NCBI GenBank assembly: GCA_946539765.1
Contig: CAMNHO010000007.1
Location: 1-64,000 of the forward strand
Source: UBA4312 sp002394635
GTDB taxonomy: Bacteria > Bacillota_I > Bacilli_A > Erysipelotrichales > Erysipelotrichaceae
Length of the DNA stretch: 64,000 nt
Reading direction: 5' to 3'
The notes below the pieces were generated by a model. The model did no database searches and had not been told where the DNA came from. It was given only the letters and a program-made list of their open reading frames with translations. Below, piece by piece: positions 55,536 to 63,670 of the stretch; the stretch's first letter is position 1; the number at the start of each line of letters is the position of its first letter. The translations under genes were made by a program, and so were the position numbers.

Positions 55536-56610
55536 ATAGATCTAATCCTTTAATTGTATTTTCGACGACATTGTGTTTGTTAAAGCGCTGCTCCATCAGT
55601 TCCCTGCCACGAAGCCCCATCTGTTCTCTCTGGTCCGTTGGCAGCTTGATAAACCGTTTCATCGCCTGGTATGCGGATTCGCTATCCTTTGGCTGCACCA
55701 GGTACCCGCTCTCCTTATCGATCACGGCCTCCCGGCATCCTGGAATATCCGTTGTGATCAGCGGTCTGCCCATGGATGCCCCTTCCAATAACACATTGCT
55801 CATCCCTTCATGATAGCTCGGTAGGATCACACAGTCCGCCTTCTTATAATACGGTCTCGGATCCTGCTGGAATCCATAGAAATTCACAATCCTGGCTATC
55901 TCCATTTCTCTGACTTCTTCCTTATACGATTCTTCAAAGAATCCTACAATATCCAGGATAAAGTCTTCTTCTCTTCTTAACCGCTTTGCCGCTTCAAACA
56001 GCTCATCGATCCCTTTTTCCTTCATCAGCCTTCCTACATACAGAAAGTGTGTTCGCTCATTCTGCGGATACGGCTGTTTTTTATAATAGTCTGTATTGAT
56101 CCCTGCTCCCTGCAGTACGATCTGTCTGGCGGCTGGAATGATCTTCTTTTTCCGGAACATGGCGGCATTGGCTTCGTTTTCAAAGAAGACAATTTCCACA
56201 TCCTTCATGGCTTTCCGGTACATTTCTGTTACCAACTGGGACAGTACCGGCTTCTGGAATGGTGTCCCCAGCCCCTGTACATTGGCATAGTATGGAATCT
56301 TCAGTTTCCGGCATACCAGGCCGGCATAGATATTGCACTTGATCGAATAGGTGATCACCATATCCGGCCGTTCTTTCCTCAATATCCTCTCATATGACCG
56401 TTTCAGCTTCAGATCATTCACCGGATTCAGACTTCTCCGGTCCAGCTTGGTCTCTATGCAGCGGATACCCAGATCTTTGAAATCTTTCTCATGTCCTACA
56501 AACGGAAAGGCTATGACAATTTCATTGTCTTCCTGCAGTTTCATGATCAATTCTTTGCGAAACCTCCATAACATATAGGAATGATTTGTGATGATTACTA
56601 TCTTCTTCAT
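55534..56610 (-). CDS. GT4 glycosyltransferase, cassette copy B
   Basis: This 358-aa GT-B retaining transferase is the near-twin of 45679-46755. It has the same donor-site segment (PSYHEGMSNVLLEGASMG) and THFLYVGRLMKEKGIDEL. Differences include loss of one Gly in the RREGED region and one extra residue at the N-terminus (MKKIVIITNHSYML). It is the last gene of copy B and is followed by a terminator. Because this copy is not joined to the polysaccharide genes, the enzyme probably serves the cassette itself rather than only the polymer. Confidence 0.9.
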   Translation of the reverse strand: MKKIVIITNHSYMLWRFRKELIMKLQEDNEIVIAFPFVGHEKDFKDLGIRCIETKLDRRSLNPVNDLKLKRSYERILRKERPDMVITYSIKCNIYAGLVCRKLKIPYYANVQGLGTPFQKPVLSQLVTEMYRKAMKDVEIVFFENEANAAMFRKKKIIPAARQIVLQGAGINTDYYKKQPYPQNERTHFLYVGRLMKEKGIDELFEAAKRLRREEDFILDIVGFFEESYKEEVREMEIARIVNFYGFQQDPRPYYKKADCVILPSYHEGMSNVLLEGASMGRPLITTDIPGCREAVIDKESGYLVQPKDSESAYQAMKRFIKLPTDQREQMGLRGRELMEQRFNKHNVVENTIKGLDL

Positions 56611-56631
56611 AAGATTCCTTCCATAATACAG

Positions 56632-57846
56632 TTATTTCACTTCAATAATTCCAATTCTTTTTAACAGTTCAATTCGATTTTTCCCAATTTGAATTGTCTT
56701 TTTCAGTGATTTTTTCGATTTTTGATTGACTAGATAATATACAATTCTATGCGCCCATGCAATAGGTAATAAATACATTCGTTTGTCCACATATTTGTAC
56801 CTGCTTTTCAAGCTCTCTACAGAAGGAAATAATGATTTCCACACGGAAGACTTCTTTCCTTGTTTCCCTTTTTCCACCGCATTTAATGTCATCGTTGCAC
56901 TATGGATTCGTGCGCTGGATGTCTGTGCCTGCATGCCGGCATCCAGGATATCTTTTAATAAAGCCTCTTCCTCTCTGGCCTGTTTCATCCATTCTTCAGG
57001 AAACGTTGTTTCCATATCCAGATATTTCCTTCCGATGCTGAATAAAGCAGCCACAAAAAGATCGGCATGGATTTCCTTACACTGCTTCCAGAGCCGCTCC
57101 CAGTCTACTTTATACGCTTTGGCATACATCAATATGTCCGTGAGCTGACGGATCCCGGCTCCAAAATGAAGAAAATGCTTATACATATGACAGATCAAAT
57201 AGAACAGATGATCCGTATCATTCAACGTATAATATTCTGTATCCTCTATCTGTATCTTTTTAATTTCTACGTCCTTGAAATATCCATTCAGGCTTCCATA
57301 TGCCTTTGATTCCTGTGGAAACAAGGAAGTATGCACTTCAATGATCAGCTGTGACTTCTGTTCTTTATAAACGATCTCATGATCCTCCATGGGGCTGATC
57401 CTTTTAAAGCCGTTGGATACCAATACTTTGTCACAGATCTCAAATTCTTCCTTTTGGATCCATATATCCTCATCCCAGGATTGTCTGTGATCCGGCAATG
57501 GATACGTATGACGACAGATGATTCCCTTTAACACGATAGGCTTACATCCTTCGTGAAGGATCAAAGAATAAACACTTCGAAATGTGTTCTCCCTTTGAAT
57601 CTGTGTGAGCACCTGTTCAATCGCAGATTGTTTAAACGAAGCCATTGTTTCAAGTGGAAATCTTTCTAGAGGATATACTGTTTCATAAATCATAGGAAGC
57701 ACCAAATTCTTCTGAGCTTCTTTCATCAATGCAGACCATTCTGATTCTTTTAAGCCATACTTCCAAAAAACCGTTTCATTTTTTAAACTTAGCCTGAAAG
57801 CCTCTAAAAATCGTAGTTCCGTTTTGCTCCATTTTATGTCAGGCAT
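56632..57846 (-). CDS. PF14907-like nucleotidyltransferase, cassette copy B
   Basis: This 404-aa partner of 46845-48041 carries the same SWDEDIWI acidic site and near-identical central region. Its own first ~100 residues (MPDIKWSKTELRFLEAFRL...) and last ~45 differ. The ATG follows a GAGGTGAACGACC site and overlaps the RRE 2 gene by 8 bp. The swap of only the terminal regions suggests partner- or substrate-specific ends around a common catalytic core. Confidence 0.8.
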   Translation of the reverse strand: MPDIKWSKTELRFLEAFRLSLKNETVFWKYGLKESEWSALMKEAQKNLVLPMIYETVYPLERFPLETMASFKQSAIEQVLTQIQRENTFRSVYSLILHEGCKPIVLKGIICRHTYPLPDHRQSWDEDIWIQKEEFEICDKVLVSNGFKRISPMEDHEIVYKEQKSQLIIEVHTSLFPQESKAYGSLNGYFKDVEIKKIQIEDTEYYTLNDTDHLFYLICHMYKHFLHFGAGIRQLTDILMYAKAYKVDWERLWKQCKEIHADLFVAALFSIGRKYLDMETTFPEEWMKQAREEEALLKDILDAGMQAQTSSARIHSATMTLNAVEKGKQGKKSSVWKSLFPSVESLKSRYKYVDKRMYLLPIAWAHRIVYYLVNQKSKKSLKKTIQIGKNRIELLKRIGIIEVK

Positions 57847-58114
57847 GGTCGTTCACCTCTAAATAATCAAGATCTATCAATTTTTCAATAAATGCTTTGA
57901 CATCTTTCTTTACTTGTGATTCCACTACGTCATATTCCTTTGAAATAACGGTAACGATTTCTTCAGTCGTCCTACCTTCTATACAAAGTTTCCATATCAA
58001 TGCCCCGACTTCATTCACAGGAAAGATTGCGCCATCTCTTTGATTTGATACCAAAAAGGTTTCTCCACATATTTTTTTTAATTCACCTTTTTTTGTTGTT
58101 GTAAAAATATGCAC
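57839..58114 (-). CDS. PqqD-like RRE protein 2, cassette copy B
   Basis: This 91-aa PqqD/RRE-like protein contains KKICGETFLVSNQ, FPVNEVGALIWKLCIEGRTTEEIVTVISKEYDV and FIEKLIDLDYLEV. The likely start is the GTG at 58114 with GGGGAGG 5 bases upstream, rather than the ATG at 58150 inside RRE 1. The resulting length matches the copy A sibling. It is clearly diverged from the copy A RRE 2 compared with the flanking enzymes. Confidence 0.78.
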   Translation of the reverse strand: MHIFTTTKKGELKKICGETFLVSNQRDGAIFPVNEVGALIWKLCIEGRTTEEIVTVISKEYDVVESQVKKDVKAFIEKLIDLDYLEVNDHA

Positions 58115-58127
58115 ACTTTCCTCCCCA

Positions 58128-58400
58128 TTATTTTTTTTCAATATAACCATTCTCTTTTAATGTAAGTAAAAAAGTCTCTATTTCTGTCTCCGTATCTATA
58201 CCATCTGTATCGTATATTCTTTCTATATGCTGCACCAAATCTTCTTTTGTACATCCATCCATTAATTCATTACAGATATTTCCAGCCATCTCATTGATTT
58301 TTCGTACATAGGGAGCTTTCTGATTCTCCTCATTGGTTGAAAATAATAAATACTGATCGAAAATTTTAAAAACATAAGCACCATCCACCAGCTTATACAT
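58128..58400 (-). CDS. PqqD-like RRE protein 1, cassette copy B
   Basis: This 90-aa PqqD/RRE-like protein begins MYKLVDGAYVFKIFDQYLLFS, continues RKINEMAGNICNELMDGCTKEDLVQHI, and ends FLLTLKENGYIEKK. The ATG at 58400 has GGGAGGCG upstream and overlaps the kinase stop by 8 bp. An upstream start at 58484 is unlikely. It parallels the copy A protein at 48327-48602. Confidence 0.82.
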   Translation of the reverse strand: MYKLVDGAYVFKIFDQYLLFSTNEENQKAPYVRKINEMAGNICNELMDGCTKEDLVQHIERIYDTDGIDTETEIETFLLTLKENGYIEKK

Positions 58401-59109
58401 CGTTATCGCCTCCCATAACATGTCTATATAAGAGTTCTGACGAATCCAATGTTCCGGTATTGATAAAAGAATAAACCGGTACATTCATAAGCAGGTTCGC
58501 TTCCATTCTGCATATATTTTGTATCAGTTCTCGTGAATGTTCTTCATAGATAAACTGTGATAAAACAGGAAGGATCGCCTCTTCTTTTTTCAAGCACCAG
58601 ATTGAATTCATCAAACCTTGCTCCAAATAGATAATTCCACCGCATGCTCCTTTTTTATTTGAATGATAATTTTCCTTTCCATTCCAAGCTGAAGGATACA
58701 CCCAGGTTTTCGCATCGGTAATATGAAGAACTGGCTTATCTCCATTGATAACATGGATAGTATTTCCATACAGTTTTTTCAAGTTCCGATACTGTGTTGT
58801 TTTTCCAACACCACTTGGCCCCGTTAAAATAAATACTTTTTCTTTGTACAACAGGGCAGCTCCGTGAAAAAGACAATGATCATAAGCAGGTAAAAGATTT
58901 GATACCTTTTGTAACAATAAACAATATTCAACATAGGCGTTTGATGCATCATGGGTATGATTTTTATAATTGTCGATTTCATTCGCTGTAACAGATACAA
59001 GTGGTGTATCCATTTTGAACGGTTTAATATCTATAAAGTAATTTCTTGTATCCTCATATAGAAAATCAATTGTCACATCAACTTTACCAAACTGTACTGT
59101 ACCAATCAT
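58393..59109 (-). CDS. HprK/PEPCK-like kinase, cassette copy B
   Basis: This 238-aa paralogue of the copy A kinase has the P-loop LTGPSGVGKTT (about residues 95-105), INGDKPVLH and SAWNGKENYHSNKKG. The N-terminal ~60 residues, presumed to contact the peptide or an RRE, are the least conserved part. It follows the hairpin and peptide gene of copy B. Confidence 0.82.
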   Translation of the reverse strand: MIGTVQFGKVDVTIDFLYEDTRNYFIDIKPFKMDTPLVSVTANEIDNYKNHTHDASNAYVEYCLLLQKVSNLLPAYDHCLFHGAALLYKEKVFILTGPSGVGKTTQYRNLKKLYGNTIHVINGDKPVLHITDAKTWVYPSAWNGKENYHSNKKGACGGIIYLEQGLMNSIWCLKKEEAILPVLSQFIYEEHSRELIQNICRMEANLLMNVPVYSFINTGTLDSSELLYRHVMGGDNDV

Positions 59110-59139
59110 CCTTCTTCTTCCCTTATCTTTTTAAAAAAG

Positions 59140-59166
59140 TACAGCGTGGAAAAATTCCACGCTGTA
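59140..59166 (-). terminator. Hairpin with T run between precursor peptide and kinase genes, copy B
   Basis: On the minus strand TACAGCGTGGAA-TTT-TTCCACGCTGTA is followed by CTTTTTT. It has the form of an intrinsic terminator and would limit transcription of the kinase and later genes relative to the peptide. Confidence 0.82.
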
Positions 59167-59183
59167 TGCAATTTCACCAGTCA

Positions 59184-59327
59184 TTAATCAGCAAATGGAT
59201 CGTTTGGATCCCAATCACCGGATCCTTCGCCACCACCGGCCGTAGAATCATCCTGGGATACAGGTATCGTCGTATTTTTAATAATAATCTCATCTAATAA
59301 AAGTGGACTTGAATATTTCTTTTTCAT
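59184..59327 (-). CDS. Candidate precursor/tag peptide, cassette copy B (47 aa)
   Basis: The peptide starts MKKKYSSPLLLDEII, as in copy A, continues IKNTTIPVSQDDSTAGG, and ends GEGSGDWDPNDPFAD. An AGGAGG site lies 7 bases before the ATG. The leader Y-x2-P motif and the WDPNDPFA tail are conserved, whereas residues 16-32 vary. The two copies thus share both ends with a changed middle. No Cys is present. Genomic position, size, RRE neighbours and the following hairpin all fit a RiPP-type precursor or a scaffolding tag. Confidence 0.85.
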   Translation of the reverse strand: MKKKYSSPLLLDEIIIKNTTIPVSQDDSTAGGGEGSGDWDPNDPFAD

Positions 59328-59332
59328 TTTCA

Positions 59333-59521
59333 ATCCTCCTTTATGCTTCGGTTAAAGTGCTTTTTGCATTCAATACTCTTGCACTCATGCCACCGTCTTT
59401 TCCCCAAACACCATCAACCAGTTTCTTATTTCCAACAGATACCTGTAATACCTGTGCTGCTGTTACTTTTATACCGTCCGGTGTAATCCAATATGGCAAT
59501 TGTATATATTTTGCATTTTCT
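59333..59521 (-). repeat. 189-bp perfect repeat, copy B
   Basis: It is identical to 49556-49744 and covers the 3' end of the copy B giant gene and the ribosome site of its peptide. Confidence 0.9.
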
Positions 59522-62500
59522 GTTAACAGCTTATCGGCTTTCGCAAGTCCTAAGTAGCCTTCTGTTCCATATTTAGACTGTGCTGTGTATGTATATGTTT
59601 TACCATCATGCAATTTAGTTACTACAAATTCTTTTGTCAAATCTGTTTTTACCGTAATCGTAGACGTAATATCACCATCTTTTAAGATTACTGTACAACC
59701 GGTTTCTTGATAATTCTGATCATCGGTATTGATCATCAAATACAAGTGATTGACAAAGTCCTTTGTATCATCTGTCTTATAAGCATTGTAAATTACATAA
59801 GTAATCGGACGTAAGTAAGTCGTAGGAACTTCCTTGATGTAATATGTCACACCACCTGTTGGTTTTAACTTCATACCATTTGCGGTTGGTGCTGAAGCCC
59901 ATACCCAGTTGGTTCCATCATAAGCAGCAGCTGATTGTGTCGTGATTCCATCTTTTAAATAATAACCACCATACAGAGTACCCGCTGTTAAGTTCTGGGT
60001 CAGATCGTATGTTCCACCATTTAATTTACTAATGCGGATTGTTTCAATATTTCCCCCTGCAACACCGGAATGGTAAACATAGAAGCATTCATCCCAGATT
60101 GCATATAAATCATCAATTGGCTCTACTTCATCTGCGGCAACTTTTGTTACAGTTTTCCACTGTCCGGCAATCAATGCCAGGAAGGCACCGTTTTCATATT
60201 TCAAGAATAATTCATCAATAGTCGCATCGGCTTTTTTTGCCCATCCGATGAATTCATGTCCAGCATATTTAAACTGAGTAGATGGACGGATATCAACAGC
60301 TTCGTTGATATGTAAGCCATCATCCGTAACACTTTCAGATGTTCCGTTATTTGCATGCCAGGTAATATGTGTATTTGTCGGAGCATCTTTTAATCCATAT
60401 TCGGCACGTAACTGAATCGTATAGATATACTTATCGTTTTCACCAGTTGATTTAGGATTATCTTCAATCTTCGCATCATTTTTTAATACTGTAAACGTAT
60501 CGGCCGGATAGCACTTAACGTCTGTATCTTCATAAGCTTTGCCATTCCATTTCTGAACTATCCAGTATAAGAACTGATGCTTATCATCCGGAGCCGTTGA
60601 TGCAGCTAAGCCAGTGGCTTCTGCCTGATCCAAGTAATAAAACGGATCCGTTGGAGCATTGCTTCCGCCATTGGCATCATATACGACATTGATACCTTTT
60701 GCACCAACGACGATGGCTCGCCATTTTGCATATAAATCTAATTTTTTAGTAATCCAGAAACGGCTTTCCTGTGCATCTTTATTCACATTGCTTAATGGAT
60801 TTCCATATTTATCCAATTCTGTCGCTTGTGTCTGGTCATAAGCTTTTAACAGATCCAATCCTTCCGACATTGTATATGCTTCAAAGTTAAATGGCTTTGT
60901 ACAAGCTTCATCCGTATACCATCCAATAAGCTCATAATCATCCCGTGTACCAATGATCTTGTTACCACCTGCTATTTGGTTACCCTCATCAACTCGGAAG
61001 CTCATTCCTTGATCGCCCCAGTCAAGAGATGTATCTGTGCTTGGGACATTTGGATGTAGAATCACACGATATTGATTCTGGATCCATTTTGCAAATACGG
61101 TAATCCCTTCTGGCATTCTAGTAAACGTATAAGGTTGTGTACAAGTATCATCTGTATACCATCCCGCAAATGTATATCCCCTATAAATTGGTTCATAGTA
61201 GTTGGCTTCGCCTTTATTGTAAGAAGCTACACTGGATTCATATGGAATATCTTTTTCAACTTTCAATTCACCACGCGAAGATTGCCCTTCAATCGGATTG
61301 TTGTAGCCATCTACATAGACGCCATCTTTAAACAAAATGTTATGGAGGAGTGGATCAAACAAAATTTGTAAATTCTGATAATTTGAAACCGATGCATAAT
61401 CCCCATTATTATCCTTATTGCCTAAGAATATCCAATCAGACCAATATTCCGATCTATCTGTATATCTATAAGCCATGGCCTTATAACCATTGTACTTATC
61501 TGTTATATAGAAAGTACCACCTGATGTAATTACTGTATTGGCAAGTAAATATATGTCCGAATCCTTATCTTTTTTATAGAAGCTGATTATATGGTCTCCT
61601 TCATTAGGGGATCTATAAAATGTCATTGACGAACCACCATCTGGCGGTATAAATGCATCCATAAATGTCATAATGGTATTGGTATTGCCACTACGATATG
61701 TCCATCTGTACTCACTTGGCCATGTATAACCATTGGATGCCAGACTGGAACCATACAATCCGGTCATCGTTTGATCGATAACCACATAATAACTCAAGAA
61801 GGCAGGTTCAAGATGCTGAAAAGTCAATGTTATCTGATTACGATTATAATAAACATTTAATACAGCGGTTCCTTCCGGGTTAATCGTTACATTCGTATCA
61901 TAGTTATCTAAATGGAATCCAGTGAACTGTTTTCTGTTTCCATTGATGCTCGCATAACGATTGTCGCCACTCCCAGTAGCTTTTACATCATTGATTGTCT
62001 GACCTACTGTGCCTGTATTGGAAATTGATTCGGCAAAGTCATACGATTCCCCGTCTACATTCTGCTTCCAGACAATGATAACGTAGTTAGCCCTTGTGGC
62101 AGGTGTCCACTTTGCATAAACCGTTTTACGTTGTGATAATTCATTTCCAAAAGTAAATTCACTTCCTCTGCCTTCTGCATTGTCAAACCATCCGGCAAAT
62201 GTATATCCATAACGACTTGGGTTTGCCGGTCGCACTGTTTTTTCTCCTTCTTCGATGAACTGTGGTGCTGTATAAGTAACACCATCTCCATTTTCCTTGA
62301 AGATCAACCAGTACCCTTTTGCCGGATTTGCAGTAAAGATTATATTTCCGGTAATATTTACTGTTTCACCTAACGCATATGGTTGGTTATTACCACTGCC
62401 ATCTGTACGTGTAATCTTATCCGAACCAGTCGTGACATTCCATCCTACGAAAGCTTCCATTTCGGTTTTTGGCGTATAGTCTGTTTCAATCGTGTAGATT

Positions 62501-63483
62501 ACAGCTTCTCCTGTTTTGTTGATCAAGGTTTCGCTATGAACGGTAACACCATCTTGATCTTTAAACTGGATATTATACGCTTTGAAGATCATCGCATAAA
62601 TATCGATGTTCATTCCTTCAGATATTGTTAATCCATCTAAATACAAACGTACATCTTCAATGGTCTTAGGCTGTGTGGCCACTGTATATTCGCTGGAACC
62701 AATCGACCATCCTTTAAACAGTTCTCCTTCAGATAATACCCCGGCACCCGGATCGTATACGATCTTCTCCAGTTCCGAAGCTGAATCACTGTTTTTTACA
62801 TAAACAGTTGTTATTTTATTACCATCTTTACCATAGAAATTCACAGCCGCTCTGGCTTCATCCTCAGTACTGCCCTCTTCAACAACAGCATAAACAGAGA
62901 ATCTTCCGGAATTAAACACCAAAGAAATCAACGAATCAAAGCTGTATGGCAGCACCTCTGTCTTTTCACCAAAGTGCACGAGTACAGGATTGATCAGTTT
63001 TTTAATAGAATCGGAAGCAAAGGTTACTTTAACATCTTTTTTCGGCTCAATCGGATTTCCGTTTTTGTCATAAAATGTAATATCTACAGCAGATACAGAA
63101 GTAACGTCTTTACCAATGGCTTCTTTCGCTTTGATCGTATACGTTTCATCCGTTACCTGTGTAACCTTTAAAGTTGTTCCTTCCGGCAGTGCACCTTCTT
63201 CAGCTTCCACATTAATCGTGACATCGCCAGCCTCTCCAGTTAAACTTTGAGCAGGTTTTGATGACTCATTCACTATATTATTTTCTTCTGTCGGTTCTTC
63301 CTTCGCGAAGACAGGTTCCATTTCATCGCTTTCTGGTTCTGTCCCTTCCTGCACCTCAACAATATCTTCAGGCTCCACTTCTTCTGCAGAGACATCGGTC
63401 TTCAATACAAAAATGCCTAATACCATTGAAAGAAACACAGAGAATATAAAGACAGGTAGAAATTGTTTACTATTTATTCTCAT
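59341..63483 (-). CDS. Giant secreted InlB/Flg_new-repeat surface protein, cassette copy B
   Basis: This 1,380-aa paralogue of 49564-53760 has a signal peptide (cleavage after TDVSA) and an acidic Glu/Pro-rich stretch. The GALPEGTTLKVTQV domain and Flg_new repeats (GYTFAGWFDNAEGRGSEF, YTFAGWYTDDTCTQPYTF, IGWYTDEACTKPFN) follow. Its end is identical to copy A over the last ~59 residues. The aromatic-rich centre is more diverged. There is no LPXTG, SLH or membrane tail. The start has a GGAAGGAGCG site. It is the first gene of copy B, after the SLH gene's terminator. Confidence 0.88.
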   Translation of the reverse strand: MRINSKQFLPVFIFSVFLSMVLGIFVLKTDVSAEEVEPEDIVEVQEGTEPESDEMEPVFAKEEPTEENNIVNESSKPAQSLTGEAGDVTINVEAEEGALPEGTTLKVTQVTDETYTIKAKEAIGKDVTSVSAVDITFYDKNGNPIEPKKDVKVTFASDSIKKLINPVLVHFGEKTEVLPYSFDSLISLVFNSGRFSVYAVVEEGSTEDEARAAVNFYGKDGNKITTVYVKNSDSASELEKIVYDPGAGVLSEGELFKGWSIGSSEYTVATQPKTIEDVRLYLDGLTISEGMNIDIYAMIFKAYNIQFKDQDGVTVHSETLINKTGEAVIYTIETDYTPKTEMEAFVGWNVTTGSDKITRTDGSGNNQPYALGETVNITGNIIFTANPAKGYWLIFKENGDGVTYTAPQFIEEGEKTVRPANPSRYGYTFAGWFDNAEGRGSEFTFGNELSQRKTVYAKWTPATRANYVIIVWKQNVDGESYDFAESISNTGTVGQTINDVKATGSGDNRYASINGNRKQFTGFHLDNYDTNVTINPEGTAVLNVYYNRNQITLTFQHLEPAFLSYYVVIDQTMTGLYGSSLASNGYTWPSEYRWTYRSGNTNTIMTFMDAFIPPDGGSSMTFYRSPNEGDHIISFYKKDKDSDIYLLANTVITSGGTFYITDKYNGYKAMAYRYTDRSEYWSDWIFLGNKDNNGDYASVSNYQNLQILFDPLLHNILFKDGVYVDGYNNPIEGQSSRGELKVEKDIPYESSVASYNKGEANYYEPIYRGYTFAGWYTDDTCTQPYTFTRMPEGITVFAKWIQNQYRVILHPNVPSTDTSLDWGDQGMSFRVDEGNQIAGGNKIIGTRDDYELIGWYTDEACTKPFNFEAYTMSEGLDLLKAYDQTQATELDKYGNPLSNVNKDAQESRFWITKKLDLYAKWRAIVVGAKGINVVYDANGGSNAPTDPFYYLDQAEATGLAASTAPDDKHQFLYWIVQKWNGKAYEDTDVKCYPADTFTVLKNDAKIEDNPKSTGENDKYIYTIQLRAEYGLKDAPTNTHITWHANNGTSESVTDDGLHINEAVDIRPSTQFKYAGHEFIGWAKKADATIDELFLKYENGAFLALIAGQWKTVTKVAADEVEPIDDLYAIWDECFYVYHSGVAGGNIETIRISKLNGGTYDLTQNLTAGTLYGGYYLKDGITTQSAAAYDGTNWVWASAPTANGMKLKPTGGVTYYIKEVPTTYLRPITYVIYNAYKTDDTKDFVNHLYLMINTDDQNYQETGCTVILKDGDITSTITVKTDLTKEFVVTKLHDGKTYTYTAQSKYGTEGYLGLAKADKLLTENAKYIQLPYWITPDGIKVTAAQVLQVSVGNKKLVDGVWGKDGGMSARVLNAKSTLTEA

Positions 63484-63618
63484 GGAATCGCTCCTTCCTT
63501 TTTTTGTTACATACTAAACCATTTTGATTTTAACATATAAATATACTTTTCAATATGTTTCATAATATATTTTTATTTATTATTTTGCATTCTTTTCTTA
63601 AAGCTTTCTATAATCATT

Positions 63619-63658
63619 CATAAAAAACCATATTTCTTTATCAAAAGAAATATGGTTT
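63619..63658 (-). terminator. Intrinsic terminator of the SLH-protein gene
   Basis: On the minus strand AAACCATATTTCTTT and AAAGAAATATGGTTT pair perfectly (15 bp) around a GATA-like loop and are followed by TTT. Confidence 0.92.
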
Positions 63659-63670
63659 CTGCTCGATTCC

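Noticed and set aside
45679..59327. Lasso-peptide biosynthetic cluster
   Set aside because: The leader motif, RRE and kinase fit, but no B2 transglutaminase-like protease and no asparagine-synthetase-like cyclase exist in the window.
49564..63483. Sortase-anchored surface proteins
   Set aside because: Neither giant protein has an LPXTG-like motif, hydrophobic segment and basic tail at the C-terminus; the LPYWITP segment is not followed by a membrane helix.
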